DNA of 10,213 bases, taken from Bacteroidota bacterium (GTDB taxonomy: Bacteria; Bacteroidota; Bacteroidia; Bacteroidales; JAADJA01). The notes below the pieces were generated by a model, which was given only the letters and a program-made list of their open reading frames with translations, did not search any database and was not told the DNA's origin. This document shows positions 1-6,569 of the stretch, in pieces. Position 1 is the stretch's first letter. Each line of letters opens with the position of its first letter. The stretch is from contig JAJRTT010000375.1 in the NCBI GenBank assembly GCA_024278155.1, forward strand, positions 1 through 10,213, in the 5' to 3' direction. The position numbers were made by a program, and so were the translations under genes.

Positions 1-203
1 AGGTCGTACCAAGTGGTGCCGACAGTGCCAATCAATGGATCGGCCTTTTGCCCGACAATTAATTCAGCCGGATTGACCCGGTCAGGGCTGCTTTCGATTT
101 CAATCTGTTGTACTCTCTTTCTTTTTGCAGTCTTGTAATAATACTGTGAAAAACTGCTTGTGCTAAATAATGCAATTACACTGATAAGTAAGATTTTTTT
201 CAT
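1..203 (-). CDS. N-terminal part of a secreted protein, probably a T9SS-type surface protein (partial, cut by window edge)
   Basis: Translating the minus strand from the ATG at 203 gives 67 residues with no stop before the window edge. The first 20 residues form a signal peptide: Lys2-Lys3, a hydrophobic stretch (ILLISVIALF), then SSFSQ, a typical Bacteroidota Sec cleavage site. The mature part starts YYYKTAKRKR and reaches VGTTWYDL at the edge. Short GTT-x-YDL motifs soon after the signal peptide are, to my knowledge, common in large Bacteroidota secreted proteins that carry C-terminal T9SS sorting domains. The rest of the protein is outside the window, so export is supported but the function is unknown. 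It follows xerD on the same strand after 86 bases, with a possible promoter of its own at 242-249. Confidence 0.75.
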   Translation of the reverse strand, partial: MKKILLISVIALFSTSSFSQYYYKTAKRKRVQQIEIESSPDRVNPAELIVGQKADPLIGTVGTTWYD

Positions 204-241
204 AATGTTTAAAATTTGTGGGTGACTAAATTTTCATGCTG

Positions 242-249
242 TAAAGTTA
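242..249 (-). promoter_or_regulatory. Possible -7 promoter element for the secreted protein gene
   Basis: The minus strand reads TAACTTTA, one mismatch from the Bacteroidota -7 consensus TAnnTTTG, and lies 38 bases before the ATG. The nearest upstream TTG on the minus strand is only 13 bases away, shorter than the usual 19-21, so the call is weak. No terminator is visible after xerD, so read-through from xerD is the alternative. Confidence 0.28.
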
Positions 250-289
250 GCGAAAAAAACGGCAAGTGGTCATGATTGTTTAAATACTT

Positions 290-1213
290 CTATTCCCTGC
301 TGTTCAAATTGAGTGGGGACCGGGGATGGAAGCTCAATATGGCTTCGCGTAAATACGCCCTGTCAAGATGCGTGTATATTTCGGTCGTGGTTATGGAAAC
401 ATGCCCCAGCATCTCCTGCACGGCACGAAGGTCGGCCCCTCCCTCGATCAGATGAGTAGCAAAAGAATGCCGGAAGGTGTGCGGGCTGATCGTTTTTTTG
501 ATACCGGCCTTTTTCGCAAGGTCTTTTATGATGTAAAAAACCATCACCCGGCTCAACCCGTTTCCCCGGTTGTTCAGGAACAAAGTATCCGTATGTTCCT
601 TTTTGATTTTTTGCAAAATGCGAACCTCGTTCAAATAGATGCCGATGAACTTAATGGCGGATTTGCCAATGGGCACAAACCTTTCTTTGTTCCCTTTCCC
701 GGTCACCTTGATGAACTTTTCGCGAAAGAAGAGATTGGATATCCTTAGGTTAATCAGTTCCGAAACCCTCAATCCGCAGCCATAAATCGTTTCGAGCATG
801 GCCTTGTTCCTTGTCCCTTCGGGTTTGCTAAGGTCGATGGCCGCAATCAATGAATCGATTTCTTCCACGCTCAAAGTGTCGGGGAGTTTGCGGCCGGTTT
901 TTGGTGCTTCAAGAAGTTCGGCGGGACTACTGACAATAATATCCTCAATGAGGAGGTATTTGTAAAAGGCCTTGATGCCGGAAACGATCCTGGCCTGCGA
1001 TGTGGCCGAAAGGCCAAGTTCTGTCGTCCATTTCAAAAAGTCCTGAAGGTTCCTCAATGTTGCTTTTTCCGGGGAAATCTTTAAATTGCTGATCTCGAAG
1101 AATGATTTCAGTTTTCCCACATCGCGGATGTAAGCTTGTACCGAATTTCCCGAAAGAGATTTCTCCAGTTTCAGGAAACTTTTAAAACCGCTTATGTAGT
1201 TTTCCCAGATCAT
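290..1213 (-). CDS. xerD: Site-specific tyrosine recombinase XerD
   Basis: A 307-residue tyrosine recombinase, close to the usual XerC/XerD length of about 300. With its XerC-type partner it resolves chromosome dimers at dif during division by exchanging strands through a 3'-phosphotyrosyl intermediate. Residues 1-90 are the N-terminal SAM-like core-binding domain and about 108-292 the catalytic domain. All catalytic residues are visible: Arg149 (GCGLRVSEL), Lys173 (TGKGNKERFVP), His245 and Arg248 (HTFRH), His271 (LGHVS) and the nucleophile Tyr280 (EIYTH). The C-terminal segment HLDRAYLREAILSFHPR resembles XerD more than XerC. The ATG at 1213 lies 17 bases after the trmD stop, which suggests a trmD-xerD transcript. 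There is no integron, phage or dif-like context, so this is the housekeeping enzyme rather than a mobile integrase. XerD over XerC is a judgement from overall resemblance. Confidence 0.9.
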   Translation of the reverse strand: MIWENYISGFKSFLKLEKSLSGNSVQAYIRDVGKLKSFFEISNLKISPEKATLRNLQDFLKWTTELGLSATSQARIVSGIKAFYKYLLIEDIIVSSPAELLEAPKTGRKLPDTLSVEEIDSLIAAIDLSKPEGTRNKAMLETIYGCGLRVSELINLRISNLFFREKFIKVTGKGNKERFVPIGKSAIKFIGIYLNEVRILQKIKKEHTDTLFLNNRGNGLSRVMVFYIIKDLAKKAGIKKTISPHTFRHSFATHLIEGGADLRAVQEMLGHVSITTTEIYTHLDRAYLREAILSFHPRSPLNLNSRE

Positions 1214-1230
1214 TTTTTAATGCGGTAATG

Positions 1231-1926
1231 TTACAATGTATTAATATCATCATCTTTTAACATATCCGGTCTCCTGCTTTTTGTCCTTTCAAGGGCTTTC
1301 TCATTTCTCCACTTTTCTATTTCCTTGTCATTTCCCGAAAGGAGGATGTCCGGTACTTTCATCCCATCAAATTCATAAGGCCGGGTGTATGCAGGTGGCG
1401 ACAACAAATTATTTTGAAAAGAATCGGAAAGGGCAGAGGTTTCGTCGTTCAATACGCCGGGTATCAACCTTACAATAGCATCGGTAAGCATGGCAGCGGC
1501 AATTTCCCCACCGGACAGCACGTAATCGCCCACCGATATTTCCTTGGTAATGTACCTTTCACGGATGCGCTCGTCGATACCTTTGTAATGCCCACACAGG
1601 ATCAATAAGTTGTTGAATGTTGAAAAATGGTTCGCAAGCTCCTGGTTCAGTAAAGCACCATCGGGGCTCATATAGATTATTTCATCATAAGTTGTCTTTG
1701 ATTTGAGGTCTTCGATACATTTCGAGAGCGGCCCTACCATCATCACCATTCCCGAACCACCTCCATATTGGTAATCATCAACACGTCGGTGTTTTCCGGT
1801 AGCATAGTCGCGAATGTTGACCAAGTTGATATTGACAATGTTTTTTTGTTTGGCCCTTTTGATTATTGAATAATCAAACGGCCCAACGAACATTTCGGGA
1901 AACAGGGTGAGAATGTCAATTTGCAT
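1231..1926 (-). CDS. trmD: tRNA (guanine-N1-)-methyltransferase TrmD
   Basis: TrmD uses S-adenosylmethionine to make m1G37 beside the anticodon of tRNAs reading CNN codons, which prevents +1 frameshifting; it works as a SPOUT-fold homodimer. Family motifs appear in order: LTLFPEMF (6-13), the YGGGSGMVMM block (54-63), LCGHYKGIDERI (110-121), the trefoil-knot segment SVGDYVLSGGE (131-141) and SPPAYTRP (176-183). The residues matching E. coli Arg154 and Asp169 are present as Arg153 (DAIVR) and Asp168 (SDSF). I start at the ATG at 1926, giving 231 residues. The frame is open further up to a TTG at 1953, but those nine residues are not family-like and that TTG falls inside a probable promoter element. 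In many bacteria trmD sits with rpsP, rimM and rplS; here it is followed by xerD and has no ribosomal neighbours in view. Confidence 0.96.
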   Translation of the reverse strand: MQIDILTLFPEMFVGPFDYSIIKRAKQKNIVNINLVNIRDYATGKHRRVDDYQYGGGSGMVMMVGPLSKCIEDLKSKTTYDEIIYMSPDGALLNQELANHFSTFNNLLILCGHYKGIDERIRERYITKEISVGDYVLSGGEIAAAMLTDAIVRLIPGVLNDETSALSDSFQNNLLSPPAYTRPYEFDGMKVPDILLSGNDKEIEKWRNEKALERTKSRRPDMLKDDDINTL

Positions 1927-1950
1927 TGCTGAGTTGTTTGTTTTCTTCTG

Positions 1951-1958
1951 CAAATTTA
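1951..1958 (-). promoter_or_regulatory. -7 promoter element for trmD(-xerD)
   Basis: The minus strand reads TAAATTTG, an exact match to TAnnTTTG, 24 bases before the trmD ATG at 1926. That would give a short leader. No TTG occurs 17-23 bases upstream, so only the -7 half is supported. The element overlaps the alternative TTG start at 1953, which argues for the ATG. Confidence 0.4.
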
Positions 1959-2166
1959 ATCATTCTTGCATTACGGTTTGGGTTTTCAGGGAAGCTTAAA
2001 AACAATCTTTCCCCACGAAAACGGTTTTTGGCCCGATTAAAATAATTGGGTGAATTGTCTATTCTTTGAAACTTTCGTGCTTTTTATTTGTTTCACACCT
2101 ACAAAATTTAATCGTTTGTTGTCATGTTTGGTTCATTTCTTCGACTAAAGCAAGCAACCATTGAAC

Positions 2167-2206
2167 AGGAGGTCGTGTCATGTTAACGAAAATAAAGAAT
2201 CAATAA
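2167..2206 (+). promoter_or_regulatory. AGGAGG plus 8-codon open frame in the protease leader (possible uORF)
   Basis: AGGAGG at 2167-2172 is followed, seven bases on, by an ATG at 2180 that opens eight codons (MLTKIKNQ) and stops at TAA 2204-2206. The protease ATG follows 19 bases later. This is the clearest Shine-Dalgarno-like site in the window, and it precedes a tiny frame rather than a large gene. Real genes here start after A/T-rich sequence without such sites. Whether it is translated, or even transcribed, is unknown; chance is a fair alternative. Confidence 0.25.
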
Positions 2207-2225
2207 TTAAACTAAATAACAAACT

Positions 2226-3905
2226 ATGCACAAGATTTTCACTTTTATGGTTTTCAGCTTGATCGGGCTGGTTTCCTTTTCACAAGTCGCACCTAATAAG
2301 TATTGGGTGAAATTCACCGACAAAAACAACTCACCCTATTCAATAGATAATCCGGGCGAATTTCTTTCCCAAAGGGCACTTGACAGAAGGACGGCCCAGG
2401 GAATTGAGATCGAGGAAAATGATTTGCCCGTTAACCCTGCCTATGTCCAGGGCGTGAAGGATGTGGGGGCAACCATTTTAAATGTGTCGAAATGGTTCAA
2501 TTCAACCGTAATTTACACAACAAGCTCCAGTGTTGTTAATGCGATCAACGCACTTCCCTATGTGTTGTCCGTTGAAAAGGCAGGTGGTCCAAATCCTTCG
2601 GGAAGCGATACGGGGAAGCCCTTTTTTAAAAATGAATCATTCAGTCAGATACCTGAAGGGGATTTGTTGAAGTCAGGGACATCCGGGGACAGTTATGACT
2701 ACGGACAGGCTTATAACCAAATCAATATGCTGAACGGTATCCCTTTGCATGATGCAGGTTTCGACGGGGCCGGAATGATAATCGCCGTGCTTGATGCCGG
2801 TTTCTTAAATGTAAACAGTTTAACGGCTTTTGATAGCCTTTGGAACAATAATCAAATCCTTGGGACAAGGGACTTTGTAAACCCGCAAAACCCAAACATC
2901 TTCAATTCCCATTATCATGGAAGTATGGTGCTTTCCACCATGGGCGCCAATTTGCCCGGTCAGATGGTCGGGACTGCACCCAAAGCTTCCTATTGGTTGA
3001 TACGGACCGAAGATGCAGAAACGGAATACCTGGTCGAGGAATTGAATTGGGTTGCAGGTGCCGAACTTGCAGACAGCCTTGGGGCCGACGTGATCAATTC
3101 TTCCCTCGGATATACCACGTTTGACGACCCAAGCCAGGATCATTCCTATAGTGACATGGACGGAAATACGGCACCCATTACAATTGGCGCCGACATAGCT
3201 GCCAGCAAAGGTGTTTTGGTATGCAACAGTGCCGGTAATTCAGGGGGCTCTTTCTGGCAGTACATTGGTGCACCGGCTGACGGAAACGACGTGTTTTCGA
3301 TCGGGGCGGTTGATGGAAACGGGAATTATGCTTCTTTCAGCTCAACGGGGCCAACTTCCGATGGACGGATAAAGCCCAATGTTGTGGCACAGGGCTCTGG
3401 TTCAACGATTATCTCACCATGGGACGGAACGGTAAGCACGGGAAACGGGACTTCGTTTTCGTCCCCGATAACTGCCGGGATAGTTGCATGTTTGTGGCAG
3501 GCAAATCCGGATAAACGGAACATGGAAATCATGGAAGCCGTTCAGGAAAGCGCAACGCTTGCCGGAAACCCTGACAATCAATTGGGTTGGGGGATCCCTG
3601 ATTATTCAATGGCTAACAGTATCCTAACGGTTATCGACAATGAGATGGACAATAAAGCAAGTATCCTGACTTACCCAAATCCCTTCAATGATGAATTGTT
3701 TGTTTCAATGAAGGATGTCCCCGGCGAAATTGGTTCGATCGAATTGTTTGACTTAACGGGCAAAATAATTCTTTCCCAAAATGTGAATGGTCCATTGGAA
3801 CAAAGCATTAAACTGAATGGTGCCGAGAACCTGGATGCGGGGATTTACTTCATGCAGGTAACGATAAACAATACCGTTGTTACACAGAAAGTGATTAAAA
3901 GATAA
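2226..3905 (+). CDS. Secreted S8 (subtilisin-like) serine protease with T9SS C-terminal sorting domain
   Basis: This 559-residue protein is an extracellular subtilase. Residues 1-20 are a signal peptide ending VSFSQ. Residues 24-118 (from KYWVKFTDK) look like the N-terminal pro-region often found before the catalytic domain. The domain spans about 175-470 and shows the D-H-S triad: Asp190 (IIAVLDAGF), His231 (HYHGSMVLSTMG) and Ser410 (NGTSFSSPITAG), with the oxyanion Asn338 in SAGNSGG. Residues 479-559 form a type A sorting domain: it starts TYPNPFNDEL, has IELFDLTGKII and GIYFMQV, and ends TQKVIKR. This directs export through T9SS, after which the tail is normally removed and the protein anchored or released. 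The substrate cannot be told; nutrient proteolysis or processing of surface proteins are both possible. It is transcribed alone, divergent from trmD, and ends in a strong terminator 24 bases after its stop. Confidence 0.93.
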   Translation: MHKIFTFMVFSLIGLVSFSQVAPNKYWVKFTDKNNSPYSIDNPGEFLSQRALDRRTAQGIEIEENDLPVNPAYVQGVKDVGATILNVSKWFNSTVIYTTSSSVVNAINALPYVLSVEKAGGPNPSGSDTGKPFFKNESFSQIPEGDLLKSGTSGDSYDYGQAYNQINMLNGIPLHDAGFDGAGMIIAVLDAGFLNVNSLTAFDSLWNNNQILGTRDFVNPQNPNIFNSHYHGSMVLSTMGANLPGQMVGTAPKASYWLIRTEDAETEYLVEELNWVAGAELADSLGADVINSSLGYTTFDDPSQDHSYSDMDGNTAPITIGADIAASKGVLVCNSAGNSGGSFWQYIGAPADGNDVFSIGAVDGNGNYASFSSTGPTSDGRIKPNVVAQGSGSTIISPWDGTVSTGNGTSFSSPITAGIVACLWQANPDKRNMEIMEAVQESATLAGNPDNQLGWGIPDYSMANSILTVIDNEMDNKASILTYPNPFNDELFVSMKDVPGEIGSIELFDLTGKIILSQNVNGPLEQSIKLNGAENLDAGIYFMQVTINNTVVTQKVIKR

Positions 3906-3928
3906 GGTTTTTTGATAGTAGAATTAGT

Positions 3929-3967
3929 GCGCCGTTGGAAAAGGTTTTTCCAACGGTGTTTTTTTTA
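3929..3967 (+). terminator. Intrinsic terminator of the S8 protease gene
   Basis: CCGTTGGAAAA (3932-3942) pairs perfectly with TTTTCCAACGG (3946-3956) around a three-base loop, giving an 11-bp stem that can extend by two wobbles and one C-G pair. Eight T residues follow (3959-3966). This is a textbook Rho-independent terminator for rightward transcription. The T-tract overlaps the stop codon of the converging exonuclease gene. Read leftward the same hairpin forms but no U-tract follows, so termination of the exonuclease transcript here is less certain. Confidence 0.88.
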
Positions 3968-4789
3968 TTTGAGGTTTACGGAGGCCTTGTTGAACCCCCT
4001 GAGGTAAATGGAGGTAATCACCTTTTTCGTGGAACGGGGAAACTGGCTCTTCATCATCCAGTCATAATATTGGGGTTCTTTTGTAAAAACCGATTCAACA
4101 GTCTTTCCTTTGTTCTTCCCAAAGTTGAAAACTTCCTCGCCATCCTCATTGAAAATGATTTGCCCGACCAGGTCAGCGTTTTTTGTATGGAACGAAAACT
4201 CGGAAAGGGCATGGATGTCATTTGTGACCGGTACGGATTTCTTCCCGCTCTTATCCTTGTATTCAATATCCCGGTACATGTCCAACTGCGATTTCAAGAC
4301 TTCATAGGTCGCCATTGCATCGGCTTCTGCCCCGTGTGCCCCTTCCAGTTCTTTTTTGCAATAATACTTATAGGCTGCAACAAGGGTGCGGGGCTCCATT
4401 TTATGAAAAATATTCTGGACATCTACCAGGTTCCTCGATTTAACATCAAAATCAATATCGGCCCTTAGAAACTCTTCGGCCAACATTGGGAAATCGAATT
4501 TGATGGAATTATAACCGGCCAGGTCGGCATTGCTAATGAAACGGGAAAGGGAAGGGGCCAGTTCCTTAAACGTTGGTTTCTCCTTTAGGTCATCCAGGCT
4601 AATCCCATGAATGGCTTCTGCTTGTGGTGAAATAGGGATGGTGGGATTGACCCTTTCTGTTTTGATTTCCGTATTGCCACCGGGCAAGATCTTGATGAGG
4701 CTGATCTCAACAATGCGGTCGGCGGTAATACTAAGTCCTGTTGTTTCCAAATCAATGAAAACGATGGGTTTGGTAAGGTTTAGTTCCAT
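3965..4789 (-). CDS. DEDDh 3'-5' exonuclease (DNA polymerase III epsilon/DnaQ-like) with ExoX-like C-terminal domain
   Basis: From the ATG at 4789 the protein is 274 residues. Residues 8-170 are a DEDDh exonuclease domain: Exo I FIDLETTG with Asp13 and Glu15, Exo II AGYNSIKFDFPML with Asp99, and Exo III HGAEADA with His152 and Asp157. All metal-binding acids and the general base are intact, so 3'-to-5' nuclease activity with two metal ions is expected. Residues about 221-262 (FNFGKNKGKTVESVF, then PQYYDWMMKSQFP) match the small ExoX-like C-terminal domain I know from related nucleases. The substrate may be single-stranded DNA in repair, or it may serve in proofreading; sequence alone does not decide. 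The frame is open to a TTG at 4855, but those 22 residues are unlike the family and contain a probable promoter element. It stands alone, converging on the protease gene. Confidence 0.88.
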   Translation of the reverse strand: MELNLTKPIVFIDLETTGLSITADRIVEISLIKILPGGNTEIKTERVNPTIPISPQAEAIHGISLDDLKEKPTFKELAPSLSRFISNADLAGYNSIKFDFPMLAEEFLRADIDFDVKSRNLVDVQNIFHKMEPRTLVAAYKYYCKKELEGAHGAEADAMATYEVLKSQLDMYRDIEYKDKSGKKSVPVTNDIHALSEFSFHTKNADLVGQIIFNEDGEEVFNFGKNKGKTVESVFTKEPQYYDWMMKSQFPRSTKKVITSIYLRGFNKASVNLK

Positions 4790-4841
4790 TTGAATTTCGA
4801 TAAAAGAATAATTGCAGAATGACGTTTTATTATGATGTGGG

Positions 4842-4849
4842 CAAAGATA
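4842..4849 (-). promoter_or_regulatory. -7 promoter element for the exonuclease gene
   Basis: The minus strand reads TATCTTTG followed by C, an exact TAnnTTTG match, 52 bases before the ATG at 4789. A TTTG at 4866-4869 lies 16 bases upstream, slightly short of the usual 19-21, so the -33 half is doubtful. The element lies between the unlikely TTG start (4855) and the ATG, supporting the ATG. Confidence 0.42.
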
Positions 4850-4909
4850 ATCCAAATCGGTACAGCAAACCTTTTAAAAAGGGAATTTTGTCGAACACCA
4901 TTTTCAAAC

Positions 4910-4981
4910 AAAAAAAACTGCCCCTGTCAATCAAAATTTTGCAAGTAGTAAGAAAGATCAACGTTTGTTTAGGGGCAGTTT
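4910..4981 (-). terminator. Long-loop intrinsic terminator downstream of the E2 gene
   Basis: On the minus strand AAACTGCCCCT (4981-4971) pairs with AGGGGCAGTTT (4925-4915), an 11-bp stem. The run of eight T residues (4917-4910) overlaps the end of the 3' arm. The layout is that of a Rho-independent terminator for the E2 gene, whose stop is at 5075-5077. The loop is unusually long at 45 bases; it contains the self-complementary CAAAATTTTG (4932-4941), so it may fold further. It also separates the E2 transcript from the exonuclease promoter. Confidence 0.6.
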
Positions 4982-5074
4982 AAGTTTCCTGTGCTTGTGC
5001 GTGTTGTTATAATATTAACCCTGAGAAACAAATGTTGGCGATACTGTTTTTTTAGCACGATCGGTGCGACATTA

Positions 5075-6376
5075 TCAAATCGTCCGGTTCATGTCAAATC
5101 CTTCAAGGTATTTTGCGACCCTTTGCAGGTACATTCCCCCGAGGGCGCCATCCACAATCCGGTGGTCAAATGCCAGGGAAAGGATCATGATATGCCTGAT
5201 GCCGATTACATCCCCTTCGGGAGTTTCGATAACCACCGGTTTTTTCTTTATGGTCCCAATCCCGAGAATGGCCACTTGTGGTTGGTTGATGATAGGATCT
5301 CCGGAAATATTCCCGAACTGCCCGAAATTGGTAATGGTAAAAGTCCCACTCTGGATTTCATCCGGGAGCAATTTATTGTTGCGGGCCCGCTGGGCCAAAT
5401 CGTTCACGCTTTTTGACAACCCCACGAGGTTTTTTGTGTCCGCATCTTTTATGACGGGGACAATAAGGTTCCCGTTGGGAAGTGCCGTGGCCATCCCGAT
5501 ATTGACATGTTTGCGTTTTATCATTGTATAACCGTCAACGGAAGCGTTTACGAGGGGGAAATCACGCAAAGCACGGGCAGCGGCTTCAAAGATGATGGGC
5601 GTAAAGGTCAGTTTCTGGCCTTCCCGCACCTGGAATTCTTCTTTTACTTTATTTCTCCAGTTAACAACGCGAGTCATATCCACTTCATGGTACATGGTCA
5701 CGTGCGGCGAGGTGCGTTTCGACATTACCATATGGTCGGCAATGAGTTTGCGCATCCTGTCCATTTCAATAAGTTCATCACCTGTGGACGAAGTTACGGC
5801 CGGGGCTTGTGGTACTATAGGTGGCGGTGGTGGCGGAGGTATTACTTTTCCGCTCTTCCTGTTTTCGATATATTCCAAAAGGTCTTTTTTCGTAAGCCTC
5901 TCATCTTTTCCCGTGCCATTCAGGCTTTCCAGTTCCGTAAGCGGGATACTCTCTTGCCTGGCCATGTTTTTTACCAATGGGGAATAAAACCGGGTGGAAG
6001 AATTGAAACCCTGCCCCGTGGTTGTGTTCGTATCAATTGTTGTTTCCTCTTTGGCTTCGGGAATACCAGGGATACCGGCAACGGGTATTTCAACGTTTTC
6101 AGTTGCGGCTTCTGCTGAATCAACACTGTCTTCCCCTTCCATTTCAATAATGGCTATCACGGTTCCAACGGCTACTGTTTCACCTTCCTGAAAATGTATT
6201 TTTGCAAGTTTTCCTTCAACCGGCGAAGGGATTTCCGAATCTACTTTGTCTGTGGCGATCTCGACCAAAACATCATCTTCTGCAATGGTTTCGCCTTCGT
6301 TTACCAGCCATTTGGTTATGGTGGCCTCTATAATACTTTCGCCTAATTTAGGCATTATCAAATCAAATTTCGCCAT
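5075..6376 (-). CDS. Dihydrolipoamide acyltransferase, E2 component of a 2-oxo acid dehydrogenase complex
   Basis: This 433-residue protein forms the core of a 2-oxo acid dehydrogenase complex. Its lipoyl arm carries the acyl group from the E1 decarboxylase to coenzyme A and then to E3 for reoxidation. Residues 1-80 are one lipoyl domain with the lipoylated Lys44 in ATDKVDSEIPSP. Residues 130-173 (YSPLVKNMARQESIPL) are the E3/E1-binding domain. The linkers are acidic/Thr-rich before it and proline-rich after it, with seven prolines at 180-186. Residues about 202-430 are the catalytic domain, ending with the DHRIVDG motif (His405, Asp409). The segment KRTSPHVTMYHEVDMTRVVNWRNK is closer to branched-chain-type E2 than to 2-oxoglutarate E2, but pyruvate cannot be excluded, so I give no symbol. 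No E1 or E3 gene is adjacent, so its partners must be encoded elsewhere. No clear promoter was seen in the 193 bases before it. Confidence 0.92.
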   Translation of the reverse strand: MAKFDLIMPKLGESIIEATITKWLVNEGETIAEDDVLVEIATDKVDSEIPSPVEGKLAKIHFQEGETVAVGTVIAIIEMEGEDSVDSAEAATENVEIPVAGIPGIPEAKEETTIDTNTTTGQGFNSSTRFYSPLVKNMARQESIPLTELESLNGTGKDERLTKKDLLEYIENRKSGKVIPPPPPPPIVPQAPAVTSSTGDELIEMDRMRKLIADHMVMSKRTSPHVTMYHEVDMTRVVNWRNKVKEEFQVREGQKLTFTPIIFEAAARALRDFPLVNASVDGYTMIKRKHVNIGMATALPNGNLIVPVIKDADTKNLVGLSKSVNDLAQRARNNKLLPDEIQSGTFTITNFGQFGNISGDPIINQPQVAILGIGTIKKKPVVIETPEGDVIGIRHIMILSLAFDHRIVDGALGGMYLQRVAKYLEGFDMNRTI

Positions 6377-6569
6377 AATGGGTATGCTTGTTTTGCTGAA
6401 CTTGTTTCGTGTCTTTCACTTAACAAACACAAGTTAAAAAGGTTTACAAAATCATGAATAATTTTCCCTGTGCCGATGTTCCTTTATTTTATCGGCTCTT
6501 GCGCTGTCGCATCCAGGTCGTTCCTGTTATTGCAGACGTTTCCAGGTAGTTCCGATGCTGGAAGGTCTT
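6377..6569. other. Intergenic region between the GT2 fusion gene and the E2 gene
   Basis: These 193 bases separate two same-strand genes. No exact TAnnTTTG is present on the minus strand; the nearest string is TGATTTTG at 6448-6455. Two weak inverted repeats occur, at 6399-6405 with 6429-6435 and at 6472-6477 with 6491-6496; neither is followed by a T-run on the minus strand, so I do not call a terminator. Two copies of a 13-base direct repeat lie at its right end. No small gene was recognised. Confidence 0.4.
6512..6553. repeat. Imperfect 13-base direct repeat after the GT2 fusion gene
   Basis: TCCAGGTCGTTCC (6512-6524) and TCCAGGTAGTTCC (6541-6553) agree at 12 of 13 positions and start 29 bases apart. 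The sequence between and after them matches only about as well as chance. It may be a decayed short duplication just beyond the gene's stop; no role is evident. Confidence 0.4.

Larger units (their letters stand above)
1927..2225. other. Divergent intergenic region between trmD and the S8 protease
   Basis: This 299-base A/T-rich gap holds the trmD -7 element near its left end. I could not find a convincing promoter for the rightward protease gene: the closest string, at 2060-2068, reads TATTCTTTG, which has one base too many between TA and TTTG and no well-spaced TTG. The last 60 bases contain an AGGAGG followed by a tiny open frame (2167-2206). No RNA gene or large inverted repeat was seen. 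Confidence 0.5.

Noticed and set aside
290..1213. Recombinase as a sign of an integron, phage or integrative element
   Set aside because: The protein is a standard-length Xer recombinase next to trmD, with no cassette genes, attachment sites or other mobile functions in view.
1927..1953. TTG-initiated N-terminal extension of TrmD by nine residues
   Set aside because: The extra residues are not TrmD-like, the ATG at 1926 gives the standard MQIDILTLFPEMF start, and the TTG lies within a probable -7 promoter element.
3935..4468. Plus-strand open frame of 177 codons opposite the exonuclease gene
   Set aside because: It is antisense to a clear DEDDh exonuclease, begins inside the protease terminator and has no recognisable domain.
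4790..4855. TTG-initiated N-terminal extension of the exonuclease by 22 residues
   Set aside because: The extension holds a probable promoter element and is unlike the family; the ATG at 4789 starts just before the first beta strand.
5055..5067. Small hairpin GCAC-GATCG-GTGC after the E2 stop
   Set aside because: Only four base pairs, and leftward it is followed by A residues rather than a T-run; the better terminator is at 4910-4981.
5507..6118. Plus-strand open frame of about 200 codons opposite the E2 gene
   Set aside because: It is antisense to an intact E2 protein with all motifs, and its composition (runs of Arg/Trp opposite the polyproline linker) is that of a mirror frame.
6472..6496. 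Inverted repeat GCCGAT...ATCGGC as terminator of the GT2 fusion gene
   Set aside because: Six base pairs, 13-base loop and no T-tract on the minus strand.
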